Shown here in pieces: positions 53,870-64,000 of a stretch of 64,000 nucleotides of DNA (positions are counted from its first letter, which is position 1; the number at the start of each line of letters is the position of its first letter). The notes beneath the pieces were generated by a model that worked only from the letters and a program-made list of their open reading frames with translations, did no database searches and was not told the origin of the DNA. Source of the stretch: Monilinia fructicola (taxonomy: Eukaryota > Ascomycota > Leotiomycetes > Helotiales > Sclerotiniaceae). Made by a program: the position numbers and the translations under genes. The stretch is taken from positions 1 through 64,000 of the forward strand of contig VICG01000011.1 in the NCBI GenBank assembly GCA_008692225.1. Direction: 5' to 3'.

Positions 53870-55306
53870 ATGCCTCGTTCCAACCGTAATAGGCAGACGG
53901 GAATTTTCCCTCCACCACTTCCGCCACTTCCACCACTTCCAACATTGCCAGGATTTGAGAGTTTTGGGATTCCAATACCAGGGATCCCAGTCAAGGATTC
54001 AACACAAAGTTTCTGGAATTGGTTTGGCTGGAAGTCAAATGATGATAAAATTGCTCAAAGGATAGTTGCAGAATTGCAGAAGGAAAATCCAAGCCTGAAT
54101 AGAGAAATTCGACGATGGCAAGGAGAATTTGGACGATGGGAAAGGGAATACAACAGATGGCAATTAGAATACAGACAATGGAAAGGTCCAAATTCCATCC
54201 TAAACAGAGAGGTTGACCAAAAAAAGCAGAACATTGAACAACTCCACAAACAGGAGACTAATTTACACAAACAAAATATTCAACAAGCCCAGACTATCCA
54301 GGATCTCTACAGCCAGATAGCCAACATAAATGAACAAAATCAAAACAATGAACAAGTCCAAAAGATTGCAGAGATCCGCAATCAGATAACCAATTTAAAC
54401 GGACAAAATAGTCAACAAACCCAGACTATTCAGAAACTTCATGATCAAATAGCCAAATTAAACGAACACAATCAAAATCAAAACAATCAACAAACCCAAA
54501 CTATTCAGAAACTTCATGATCAAATAGCCAAATTAAACGAACAAAAAGAAAAACAAAACAATCAACAGACCCAGACTATTACAGGGCTTCAAAATCAGCT
54601 AACCAACCTAAAGGAACAAAATAGTCAACAAACAAGAATTGTTCAAGAACTCCGGGATCAGGAGGCTGATCGAAAGGAACAAGAGAGTCAAGAAAACCAG
54701 ACTATTCAAGAGCTTAGTGATCATGTAGCCAAGCTACGCATAGAGAATTCTCAATACAGTAAAGACATTCAAGAGTTGCGTGACTTTTTGGACGACTTGA
54801 ATACACAAAACGATCAACATCTACTTACAATTGAAAATCTCAAAGAACAGTTAGCCCAGCGAGACCGAGAAGTAAAAGTCCCGGAAGGTCCAGTTATTGA
54901 ATCTCTCCGTGAAAAACTAGCCATGATAGACAGACAACTTGAGATACAAATAGGAACCAATAAGATAATTTCACAGCGATTAATTGCATCCAGCGATAGA
55001 TGCCGAGATGAGAAACTTAAACTGGAGCAGCTTCACAATAAGAGAATTGAGGAACTTGAGCGGAAACACGAATCAGAGATGGATGAAGCTAAGCAGTTTT
55101 TCAATGAGGAAACTGAAAAAGTTGAGCGCAATCATGAATTAGTGACAGAACGATTAGAGAGTTCTCAAAAGGCCATATATGAATTAAAGTCCTTATTAAA
55201 GATCGCTGAATTAGGACGAGAAGATGCCTTGCAGCAAGCCAGCGAAGCATCGGCAAAGCTTCTACAATTCCAGGAAAATATGGCATTCAAGGGACCCACT
55301 AAATGA
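53870..55306 (+). CDS. Coiled-coil protein of unknown function, intact 478-codon frame, probably a truncated 5' part
   Basis: I do not recognise a family. The N-terminus has a Pro-rich stretch (IFPPPLPPLPPLPTLPGF) and a Trp-containing segment (SFWNWFGWKS), then Trp/Arg heptads (RRWQGEFGRWEREYNRWQLE). From about residue 110 to the end it is a Gln/Asn-rich coiled coil with repeated QTIQ.LHDQIAKLNEQ units. Two units of about 75 bp at roughly 54411-54560 are nearly identical at DNA level, a recent tandem duplication. The TGA at 55304-55306 is followed by more coiled-coil-like sequence in the same and adjacent frames, so the present frame may be only the first part of a longer ancestral gene. There is no intron or signal peptide in this part. 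Confidence 0.6.
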   Translation: MPRSNRNRQTGIFPPPLPPLPPLPTLPGFESFGIPIPGIPVKDSTQSFWNWFGWKSNDDKIAQRIVAELQKENPSLNREIRRWQGEFGRWEREYNRWQLEYRQWKGPNSILNREVDQKKQNIEQLHKQETNLHKQNIQQAQTIQDLYSQIANINEQNQNNEQVQKIAEIRNQITNLNGQNSQQTQTIQKLHDQIAKLNEHNQNQNNQQTQTIQKLHDQIAKLNEQKEKQNNQQTQTITGLQNQLTNLKEQNSQQTRIVQELRDQEADRKEQESQENQTIQELSDHVAKLRIENSQYSKDIQELRDFLDDLNTQNDQHLLTIENLKEQLAQRDREVKVPEGPVIESLREKLAMIDRQLEIQIGTNKIISQRLIASSDRCRDEKLKLEQLHNKRIEELERKHESEMDEAKQFFNEETEKVERNHELVTERLESSQKAIYELKSLLKIAELGREDALQQASEASAKLLQFQENMAFKGPTK

Positions 55307-56095
55307 ATATTGGAAGAGAAATTCGAGGGATTAAAAACAGAATGGATGCCTTCGAGCAGAAGGCTAAAACAGGACAAATATCACTTGAAGAAAGATATTG
55401 AGATCAAAAGAAAAATTCGCATGAATAATCAGGAAGCTAGAAGAGGAGTTAAGCGTGGCAAATCTCTCCGTCTCTCGATCAGTGTGAGATAAGTTATTAG
55501 ATATTGTTACAATTGACAAAATGGAGCGATTCTAGGAGCAGCTGCTCAATTACAAATCCATTTACCAAGCCAGCTCGATCTATGATGAGCTGATGGTTGG
55601 GATAATAGCAGATGTAACTATTCGAGATGGAGGGGTCATGGCACAGAAAATTGAAGGGTGGGATCGAAAGTACGAACTGTAAGGTCAGATTTTGAAGAGC
55701 CAGCAATCACTTCTCTTCCAAGTCAGCGAATTGGTAGATATGTTCACTAAAATTCTCGTAGAAGACCAACCGTGGATGCAAAACCTCTCATTAAGGAAAC
55801 AGGCCCTGAGCCGGATGGAAACTTGTTAATCGAAATAACCTGGATATTTCCGTCACCGAGGGCCGGGTCCCGCCGGCTAATATAGACTGAATAAATGCCT
55901 GAAGATCATCCATGTGGAATGACTATCGGGAGAAAGTAGTAGCGATCATCAGATTTTAGCAGGAATACGAGAAAAAAATGAAAGACCACACGGACACCAA
56001 CCGTGCTAATGGTAGTGACTTGACAGTTAAGAATATCTGTGATACTGTGCCTCCCAAGGTTGATTCAGATAATAAGGGATGTTCGATTCTAGCTT
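55307..56095 (+). pseudogene. Decayed 3' continuation of the coiled-coil gene
   Basis: After the TGA, coding-like sequence continues in pieces: IREIKN/RMDAFEQKAKTG-type residues at about 55308-55400, then a frame from 55521 (MERF, stop, EQLLNYKSIYQASSIYDEL...) with stops TAG 55533-55535, TAA 55680-55682 and TAA 55827-55829. A further piece lies at about 55915-56095 (SSMWNDYREKVVAIIRF, stop, QEYEKKMKDHTDTN...). Between stops the composition is protein-like and non-repetitive. Each of these TAA/TAG stops becomes Gln by one C for T change in a CpA context, as expected from RIP. I infer one inactivated gene; the original product is unknown. Confidence 0.5.
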
Positions 56096-56804
56096 AGGTA
56101 TTCATGGAAAGTTGTTGATCTCAGCATTAGTCCAGCTGAGAAGTCGAGGAAAAGAACGACGCTGCGAAAGGGACACAGTCGGCAAGATTGACGCAAGGCA
56201 AAAAGACCCTAGTCCTAAGCCAGAAAGGAAACTGAGATGAAGACGGACGTCGATAAACCAGCGGTGAGGGAGGCGAAGGAAGTTGCAACGGAGATCCTCA
56301 TATCTCCTTTAAGTCATGGTACCTTAACACAGGATGGTTCCTTTGACCCCCAACTAAACTGTTACGGACGTAAACATTCGAGGAGTCAAAATCTCTATCC
56401 CGGATTGCATGTATCCCGTTCAAGAGAGGGTAAATTATGGCGAAGAGGCGCAAGGAAAAAGGAGGATGTTGGGACTAGGTAGATAAAATCTGCGGACGTT
56501 TGGTAAAGCTGTCAAGGACCATCTAGATACTGAGGTATTGATTGGTTCAAATTCTAAGCATTTAGAAATATTTAGAATTTATGCCTGTATATATGATGGA
56601 TGTATTATGAGTATGGGGGCCTTAGAAGTCATATAATCGGGTGAGATAGACGGGTGGGATAGCCCGAAGTTGAGATTATCTGGAGTAATATAAGTTCTGA
56701 GGTCAGCTTTGGCGTTCAGATACAGTAAGACTATTACCATCTTGCTGGTCAGAAATGCATCAGGGTAGATGCGGATGTATTAATATAATATCTTGACCTT
56801 CATT
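56096..56804. other. Intergenic region downstream of the decayed gene
   Basis: A frame of 81 codons at 56237-56482 has no recognisable feature and may be more decayed coding sequence. Nothing else is seen before the 3' end of the repair gene. Confidence 0.35.
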
Positions 56805-57983
56805 TCATGATTTCTCTCGTAACTTTGCTAAAGCTGCGGCGACACCTCCACTGAGCGCTTCATCTCTCCTCGCCACCTCATTTTTCTTCTCTCGAGCTAA
56901 CCTATCTTCTTCTTGTTGCCTGACTGTAGCCAAAGCTTCTTCATCATCATCGCCGAGTATCCACTCATCATGTTTATCCTGGGGTAAATTCTGCCCCTGT
57001 GGTAACGATTTGACAGATCTCTCGCCTGTGTCCATTTCCCTCAACGGAACACGACTGAGAGGTATAGCACGATCTAGAGCTCCTTCCGTATGGTCAGTGC
57101 TAGCCTGTGTTATTTCTTTCCTACTCAAGCCTCTACGGGCGGCCTTTCGCGCTCTAAATGGTTCATCAACGACATCGCACCACTTTTTAACCTTCTTCTC
57201 TCCCCAGCCGTTAACAACTGCAATTTCCTCGGGTCTTGCATTGATAGCATGTTTAATACTTCCGAATGCATCAACTAACGACAGTGCATCCGTTTTATTG
57301 ATACTCCTCGGGACTGTAATAAAGTCTTGCATTTTTTCCGCATATCCCTTACTTTCAACACCTTTAATAGCACTAGCATTTGCATGTTCATAGCTCTTGT
57401 ATAACTCTAGATATCTTGCAGCCTCTGGTGCAGTCCAACACAACATGACGGTAACATTGTTCACCAGACTCGTTTTAGACAATTCCTTTAAACTTTCTTC
57501 ATGATTCCCAATATCAACCATTGTAAGAAGTATCCGTAGATTATATTTACCCTGTAGACCTTTTATTCGATTATATATGTATTCCGGATGCAGTCGATGG
57601 TATTTGAGTGATAGGAAGAGGGCGCATGTTGTTGATCCAAGGACATAATCTGCTGGAATATCTGAATATTCCCACGCAAAGGACTTGAGATTAGTCAGTA
57701 TTGGATTGCCTTTCTGCCGCAGCGAGACTAGAATTGATGAACCAGTAGAGCGCGATGCAATGGCTTGTGGAGTTGGTTGAACAACTTTGGGACCTGCGGA
57801 GGCATTGTTTGTAGGTGGTGCGCGATCAAGACGTTGTGGAGTTGGCTGTTGGACGCGTTGCGGGGTAGGTTGTTGAACGCGGCCGGGGGTCTGGGATGGT
57901 GCTATAACGGGTGTTTGTGCGAGAGCAGCAAGAAAGTCTGCATCTGCACCAAAATCATCGTCGTCGTCCATTTTAATGGTCAA
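56805..57983 (-). CDS. DNA excision repair protein Swi10/Rad10/ERCC1
   Basis: The non-catalytic partner of the Rad1/XPF nuclease; the heterodimer cuts 5' of DNA lesions in nucleotide excision repair and processes recombination intermediates. The gene is a single uninterrupted frame of 392 codons; an alternative ATG lies four codons inside (MDDDDDFGADADF). The N-terminal 75 residues contain repeated QQPTPQR units. The ERCC1 central domain begins with SSILVSLRQKGNPILTNL and continues through YVLGSTTCALFLSLKYHRLHPEY and LCWTAPEAARYLELYKSYE. A helix-hairpin-helix region follows (LVDAFGSIKHAIN..EEIAVVNGWGEKKVKKW). The C-terminal tail is fungal-specific, acidic and basic in turn, and ends in AAALAKLREKS. 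No lesions, in contrast to the decayed genes on both sides. Confidence 0.95.
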   Translation of the reverse strand: MTIKMDDDDDFGADADFLAALAQTPVIAPSQTPGRVQQPTPQRVQQPTPQRLDRAPPTNNASAGPKVVQPTPQAIASRSTGSSILVSLRQKGNPILTNLKSFAWEYSDIPADYVLGSTTCALFLSLKYHRLHPEYIYNRIKGLQGKYNLRILLTMVDIGNHEESLKELSKTSLVNNVTVMLCWTAPEAARYLELYKSYEHANASAIKGVESKGYAEKMQDFITVPRSINKTDALSLVDAFGSIKHAINARPEEIAVVNGWGEKKVKKWCDVVDEPFRARKAARRGLSRKEITQASTDHTEGALDRAIPLSRVPLREMDTGERSVKSLPQGQNLPQDKHDEWILGDDDEEALATVRQQEEDRLAREKKNEVARRDEALSGGVAAALAKLREKS

Positions 57984-59470
57984 TGTTGTTGATGTTGGTG
58001 CTGATGTTGATGATGATGATGTTGTTGTTGTTGTTGTTGATATTGTGATGGTAGATGCTGCTGGTGGAGGAAAGCCTGACGTTCTATTATCATTCTAGGC
58101 TAGCGAGCTCTAAAATGCGAGGCACACGTATTCTTGAAAGGGGTAAGACTTACCAATAGTGGTAAATGTTAATCACAACGCAACTCAAGCTTCTCTACTC
58201 GTATAATTAATTATATTATCCTTCGCATACAAGCAACAATTATATCAAGACACAATACCCAGTACCCAGTGCCCAGTGCCCAGTGCCCAGTGCCCAATAC
58301 GATAGCTTCTATTGTTCAAGATATCATTTCCTCATAGTAGACTATCTAGTGATTTCTAATCTGATGAACAAAAGTATGAATAATAATTCAGGGGCACTGT
58401 TAGGTGTATCACTTTCATGACGTCATGTCAAATTTGTGTTTGAGTTGCGAATAGCTCATGTTTGTCTTTATTAATCACCTAATTAGTCATATTATTGATA
58501 TACTATCTGTACTTTCAGAGCCTATTAAGTGGCAACTGGGGTACTAAAACACTTTCCTGAAGACAGGTTCACTATAGTATAGTTGCTTCTCAAATCCTGC
58601 AAGTATCTCAACAATATTCAGCCATTCTTTGGTGACGGTGGCATCCCCTGAAGTATGTTGGTAGCCGAATAGTGCTTCAAACCTCCAAGTGGTGATTTTT
58701 TCAGGCTATTGGGAGGCTCTGGTTTCAATAGGTTAACTCATTCTAGTCTGCTTGACGCCTACCATTGCAGTCAAAAAGTAGACAGTAATATCTCAAGGCA
58801 TAATGCACAGAAAATCCTTTCATAATATGCATAAAAGAGCGAAGACTAATCGCTTTAGTCTCAAGCTGCGAATACAGTTCTCGTCATCTCGAGTTTGTGT
58901 TGGCCTTTGTCTCTGATTAAACTTGGAGGTATGATGAATTATCTGAAAGTAGTCGATTACAAAATCGACTTTCGTTTTTGGCTCTTCTTTCCTTTCAAGA
59001 CTCCTGCCAGATATCTCAAGTTGGTGCCATTCAATCTGAAAGATGATAATTCTTTGGCGTTGTGCCAACTCTCTTTGACATTAACTTACAAGTGATTACA
59101 GTCGTATTCTCACCAATAGAATTCGTTGTTAAATAAGCCCCTTAACGAAAACCAAGGGGCAAGTTCCGAAGAGTACAGTATATTAACAAATACATCTTGA
59201 TTAGTCTTCTCTCAAGCTCTCTACGTTTGTGCTCTTTTGGACTTACTCCCATTCCGTCTTCAATCAATAAAGATGTTAGTGGGCGATTAGGTGAAAGGAG
59301 GCCATGTAAAAGGAGCCAGGTGGCTATATCTCTGACCTCTCTTCTCCCTCACCCAGATCAGGTTTCTCTCCACTGACAGTAAAGATACAAAACTACTTGA
59401 GCTTATAAAAATACAGCATGAAACTAGTCACCTATCAAGGAATGAGACCTGGCATCTACCCTGTGTACTT
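57984..59470. promoter_or_regulatory. Upstream region of the repair gene with simple repeats and a perfect CRE palindrome
   Basis: Directly upstream of the start is a GTT/GAT trinucleotide block (about 57985-58040). A heptamer repeat of CCCAGTG lies at 58258-58300. A perfect TGACGTCA palindrome, the ATF/CREB site, is found at 58418-58425, about 440 bp upstream of the start. No gene is supportable in the remainder. Confidence 0.45.
58418..58425. promoter_or_regulatory. CRE-type palindrome TGACGTCA
   Basis: An exact ATF/CREB consensus octamer lies in the upstream region of the excision repair gene. Fungal bZIP stress regulators (Atf1 type) bind this sequence, so stress control is plausible but not shown; a single octamer can occur by chance. 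Confidence 0.35.
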
Positions 59471-59479
59471 TTAGAACCT

Positions 59480-61940
59480 TTTGATCTTTTTCCCTCTACG
59501 TTTTGCTAGTTCTCTCGACACTTTATGTGATGGCGTCAAAAGTCTAGGAACTTTCAAGGCAACTATCAGCGTTCCGACTATAGCAGCAAAATATTGCAAG
59601 ATGGACTTCTTCAAAGTATTCAATACACCCGAAATGGAAGCCTGGACCGAGAAGCTAATCATCTATGAAGTTTGATATTTTTAAAACGAAATTTATTGGA
59701 CGATATCCTTGTGGCGTATCATTTCGTGGTGTCAAATTTTGCACCGGCTGGACATGTGCTCCCGCTATCTGATACTTGTTTTTTTTTTCACACTCAGCAA
59801 CCATCCATGCTGATAAATAAATGCTAGGGACTGTTAAAACCGTAATTGATTCACCATGCGGGTTTAAGGTCGGCTCTAAAAACGTCGACCTTTGCAAGAT
59901 GGCTAGAGCCAATCTGCCTATCATTGACGAGCTTGTCTGTCAAGCAGCTGATTACTATAAATGCTTACCCAAAGTGTTAGATTTGGTTGATAAAGACATC
60001 GCGATTGCTCTGGCCAAATCACTTGATGTTAGTGCTGCTTTGGGAGATGTCATGGCGAAGTATGGAGACGCTCAACAAGTAGGGATAACATTCTTCTACG
60101 ATTAACAGAATATAGTGTATGATCGACAATCAGTTTAGTGTTCAAGACGATATAAAAGGCCTGACGGATGATAGCGGAGCATTAATTCAAAACAATAATG
60201 TGAAGATATTCACCGCGGCGGAGGTATTGATTCGATTCCCTTTCCCTCCCGACAGCTCCTGTCTCTACATCACATTGGTCCTCATCGCCAATGGTTATTA
60301 CATAATTTTTGTCATTACTACCGCTAATAGATTGCCCTGCAAGATATACCGCTTTTGCAGCAGCGATCTCGCCTTGTGTAGCTGGAGCTTGTAACCGAGA
60401 AGCTATTGAAGGATGGTTCACTGATTATTTAACAGATCTTGAGAAGGGCATGGCTGAACAACTTCAAGATTTCCTCCGTCCCTGGAAACAGGGGTTCAGC
60501 AATATTGAAAGTTTCTTTGATCAAGTTGACAATGCTATCGAGCAAATAAGGACCAATTTGGAACCGTAGAGCAACAGATTGAGGCTATTGTGAAGAGTTT
60601 CTGTAGCAACATCACCGCATGTGCAGAAACCGCTGCATCGAAGCTTCAATCGAGAGGCAAGTAACTTCAGATTATGATCAGATGACTCATGTAACCTGAA
60701 ATGTATCAGTGAAAGAGACAATCAGGTCCAAAAACGCTATTGTTAATCTCAGATCAGAGATCACATCCGCAGTGGATGACACTAAATAACTCGTCACAAT
60801 AGTTACTGATGCTATCAATTGACTTTTGATACAATTGGCGACCTCGATATCGCCACAATAGTTGATAAAGTTATCAACAAGGAAATCTCAAGTATCAAAC
60901 AGCTTGTCGATCTACTGCAAGCAGCCAAGAAATTGCCTAATATCATCGCCATCCTAAGTCAAACTGTGCCGGAAAATCAGGAAAGCATCGAAAATCTCCA
61001 GAAAATTTCTCCAGATTTCATCGAGAACTTTAACGTTATCCTGGACAAATCTTGGATAAACGATGCTCAAAGCAATGTCACCAGCTCTGCAGCTGCAGTG
61101 GAAAAGATTCAAAACTTGGGTTTGAACGACTTTTTAACACATGCCAAGGCAATCGAAAATAACATCACCTCAATGGTCACTTCATTGCAGAGTGTGATTA
61201 TGGTTGATGTACCATCTCTTGAAGGCCGAGTAGCCAGTTATCAGCGCTGGAGCACACCTCGTTTTGCTGTGCCATGTCTTAAAACGGGGAAAATTACTCT
61301 CAGCCTACCAAAGGCACTGGGAGGATTCAGTCAAAAGTTTGATTATCCACAGTTCTTCCGCTGCGATTTCGATTTCAGAATCTCTTTTTCTAATCATCAC
61401 ATTCCTCATATTAAAGTTACTTTTAAAACTGGTAGTCGCAAATTCGTAAGGGTGTCTCACGTAGATCTCCAAAGCGGCGAAGACACAGTGGGCGACTCCA
61501 ACAATGTACTGATTCCAGCCATCCCGCAGTCTCCAACGGGACTAATCTCAGATGCTCCCAGCGAAGCTGGCGCGCCAAAAATGGCCGAGCCGGACAACTT
61601 CACTCCTGATTCCACAGAGGTCACGATTAATGATACAAGCCCAGAATTCAGTACACCCTCCAGTCTGTACACCAACTCGAATGAAGTAGTACCTACTGCA
61701 AGCTTTCCCTCCGCCATGGGTTTCTTGAAACAACTGATATCCGGTGTAACTATCACCGGTGATCCTACCCCCAAGGATTTATTGATAGTTCTCTGTCTCC
61801 AATCACTTCTGCTACTCTAACCTCAGGAGGCAGCCAAGATTCATCCACATCAACGGTTGCTTTTGGTACGTTTTGCTAGCCTCACGTCTGCAAATATTGC
61901 GGCTCTATCCACCTCATTGACTGGTGCTGGTAATACTGTG
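59480..61940 (+). pseudogene. Decayed multi-exon gene of unknown function
   Basis: Coding-like sequence runs through this 2.4-kb region but is broken by stops and frame changes. Pieces include KMDFFKVFNTPEMEAWTEKL (about 59600-59660), CGVSFRGVKFCTGWTCAPAI (about 59710), a piece from 59821 (MLGTVKTVIDSPCGFKVG... to about 60080), REAIEGWFTDYLTDLEKGM (about 60390) and EQQIEAIVKSFCSNIT (about 60570). A 333-codon frame at 60819-61820 starts at TTG in reading TFDTIGDLDIATIVDKVINK. It contains YQRWSTPRFAVPCLKTGK and FYPQFFRCDF-like aromatic/Cys sequence, then a Ser/Thr/Pro-rich C-terminal part. In-frame stops at 59770-59772 (TGA), 59818-59820 (TAA) and 60787-60789 (TAA) fit single C-to-T changes. 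The Thr/Ser-rich tail suggests a secreted or surface protein, but this is inference. Confidence 0.55.
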
Positions 61941-63132
61941 AGCTCCATGTAATTAAGTCCGGGCACGAAATTCCGGATTGGATTATTGCCTATCTTAGCT
62001 TGTTAATCTCTATATTCGCACAGTTGGTTCTTGGGCTTTGTCAAAGTTTCGCAGAGATGGAAATCTAGTCATTAGTCTTCCTAATCACAATTGCATAGAA
62101 ATTTTAACAACTTGAATTAGTTAATTAGTACCTTCCATCACCCATCAATGCCATCATCTGATGTTCCTCTCGCTTCCATTGAGAATTCCGCCTAAAACAG
62201 CTTCCAAACAATGCAAAAAAAAACATGTCGTGATATCTGCATCGATGATGTGTAGCTCTTCCCCAGAAGCCAAGAAAACAAATGATAAAGTATATGCACA
62301 AACATCGGAACACCTTCTCCATTGAGCAACGTAAACAAAATAAGTGGAATGACTCTTAATCTCCAGAAATCACGAAAGGTTTGCACGAACAAGCTTTGCG
62401 TCAGCAATCAAGCCACCTGGCAACCTCTACTCACCCACAAAAGACCATCTAATGAATAATAGTTTATAGACCAACTTGCTTACTCCTATATTCGTGTCTA
62501 ATATTTACGTCCATCCACTCGCCGGCTGCTTTGAAAAGGCATTCATTACACGAATCCACAATAGACACCCTCTATGTCTCTCCAAAGATCAAACCAACGT
62601 CCCCAAGATTTCCCCCTCTCCTCTCCTCAGCTCACCACAAAACAGCTACTGCGATCTTCCTCCTGCACCAAATTCTCACAAAGACTTCGGGAAGATAACT
62701 TGTCTCCGGATAGATCATTCAGATCTAGCTACATTTCCATCAGCCCTACCACTTCAACTCAATTTTCATCTGATCGCTATTCGTAGTGCCTACTAGGCAG
62801 GTCGCAACGCTCGCCAAGTCCATATTTTTCCTCCCAAGACGCCAAATTTGGGGGCCGAACTTACCCCGCAAAGTCTACGGACCAGCTCCGCAGACCTAAA
62901 GCTTAGTGAGACGACACCCCTGAAAGCCCCCATTTTGGGGTACTGCGGGTTTTTCCTCGGCTTTGAATTTTCGAAGGTTTTGCTTTGCTGTCTGTCCGGG
63001 TTTACGGCACTTTGATCTGCACGATGAACAGTTTTAGGCCCTTCGTGTTGAATTAAGTTTTCATTCATATTTCATAATTTTTATACATCTATAGTGTAGT
63101 TTATGTCTAATTCTTCTCTGTTTAAGTGAAGT
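61941..63132. other. Intergenic region with a GC-richer segment
   Basis: No supportable gene. At about 62805-63060 the sequence is clearly richer in G+C than its surroundings and includes the imperfect inverted motif CCCCCATTTTGGGG near 62927-62940. A minus-strand frame of 91 codons there has no recognisable domain. It could be a mobile element fragment or an untranslated region of the permease gene. Confidence 0.4.
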
Positions 63133-64000
63133 TTATTTAAGTTCTTTACCCTCGCCAAAATCCTCACTAGGTGTCCCACTAAACTCATCCCCAACAACAA
63201 TGCCCACCACCTCTCCATGTTGCATAGCGTCCATGTCTATCTTCGGACCTGTAAAGTTCTTTTTGCCATCGACGTACCATTGGACTACTGCAATGACGAA
63301 GACGAGGAAGAAGGCTACTACGCAGTAATCTGTTTGCGATATATTAGTATCTGATGATTTAAGGAGATCATGAAGTGGTAGAACATACTCATATTGCTAC
63401 CAGTAACGGGTAATGCTGGAGGGAAGAGGAAAAGAACCGTAGTAACCGATACATATGCAATACCGATCTATTTCAACCTCATTAGCACATATTCCAAGTA
63501 GAAAGGATACAAAGGACCTACCAGGTTGCAAGTCCAGCCCACTAGTCCCGACAACTTGAATGCTCTCGTCTCAGGTAAGCATTTTCTCCCTCTTAGACAA
63601 TTCACAGCGACAGGAATTGCATAAGAAACGCCTAAAGCCACAACACTAGCACTCACAATCGCATTGAAAGCGGATGAACTTCCCAAGAAGATCAGTCCAA
63701 AAAGGAATACGCATGCCATTGTAAGATACAATGCATTGAGTGGAAGTGCCAATTTTGGATGAACTCTAGAGAACACTCTCGAGAAAGGAAGACCGTGATC
63801 ACGAGCAAAAGCATAGGTCATGCGTGTGGATGTTGTGGTGATGGAGATAGTAGCGAATAAGAGACAGACGAGTGGGAAAATGAGGAGACAAATTGCTCCA
63901 GCCTTGCTACCTGTTGCGTGGTAGAATATCTGAAGCAATGGACCGGCTGCACTTTCAATGACATCATTGACATTACCTCCCACGAACAGAAGGACCATAA
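63133..64000 (-). CDS. Amino-acid/GABA permease (APC superfamily), 3' part only
   Basis: A membrane transporter of the yeast Uga4/Bio5 type. The gene enters from the right edge of the window. Exons seen are 64000-63522, 63467-63389 and 63329-63133, joined in frame by introns 63468-63521 and 63330-63388. Family sequence includes FATISITTTSTRMTYAFARD, HGLPFSRVFSRVHPKLALPL, NAIVSASVVALGVSYAIPV and the segment GRKCLPETRAFKLSGLVGW. Hydrophobic helices continue (GIAYVSVTTVLFLFPPALPV; CVVAFFLVFVIAVVQWYVDG). The protein ends in a cytoplasmic, acidic tail (DEFSGTPSEDFGEGKELK). Substrate assignment to GABA is by general similarity only. No lesions are visible. Confidence 0.9.

Overview
The window is nuclear DNA of a filamentous ascomycete. 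Genes are broken by short introns (about 45-65 bp, GT..AG, with CTAAC/CTGAC/CTGAT-like branch sites), intergenic DNA is AT-rich and full of microsatellites, and the proteins look like those of Leotiomycetes, most likely a Sclerotiniaceae relative (Botrytis/Sclerotinia/Monilinia). That placement rests on remembered family resemblance, not on a search.

Layout. 0.4-3.0 kb: a Zn2Cys6 transcription factor gene with about five single-base frame shifts in its 5' half. 5.4-7.6 kb (-): mitochondrial-type prolyl-tRNA synthetase, seven exons, one single-base shift. 8.0-11.4 kb (+): the ribosome-biogenesis factor Mak21/Noc1. 11.7-12.2 kb (-): small unknown protein. 13.2-14.3 kb (+): HotDog-fold thioesterase. 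14.9-15.6 kb (+): APS kinase, convergent with VMA5 (15.8-17.2 kb, -). 19.8-21.0 kb (+): protein of unknown function. 21.9-23.9 kb (-): GMC oxidoreductase. 29.5-30.6 kb (+): conserved fungal protein of unknown function. 32.6-34.0 kb (+): MpaB-like ER oxygenase. 36.9-38.8 kb (-): F-box protein.

From 38.8 to about 53.8 kb the DNA is gene-poor: long microsatellites, AT islands, two small TIR elements with TA target duplications (835 bp and 251 bp), and one recognisable gene, the ESCRT-I subunit Vps37, which carries about six single-base shifts. 53.9-56.1 kb holds a coiled-coil protein gene with a decayed 3' tail. 56.8-58.0 kb (-) is an intact excision-repair gene (Swi10/Rad10/ERCC1). 59.5-61.9 kb is a decayed multi-exon gene of unknown function. 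The right edge holds the 3' end of an APC-family (GABA-type) amino-acid permease.

The intact genes are ordinary housekeeping and metabolic functions without operon-like coupling. The unusual signals are: same-sign (+1) single-base insertions concentrated in three genes; decayed genes whose stops mostly match C-to-T changes, as repeat-induced point mutation (RIP) would leave; two TIR elements; and two short motifs (TACTCGAGTA and TACTCCGTA) strongly over-represented in intergenic DNA. I see no convincing tRNA, rRNA or CRISPR array.
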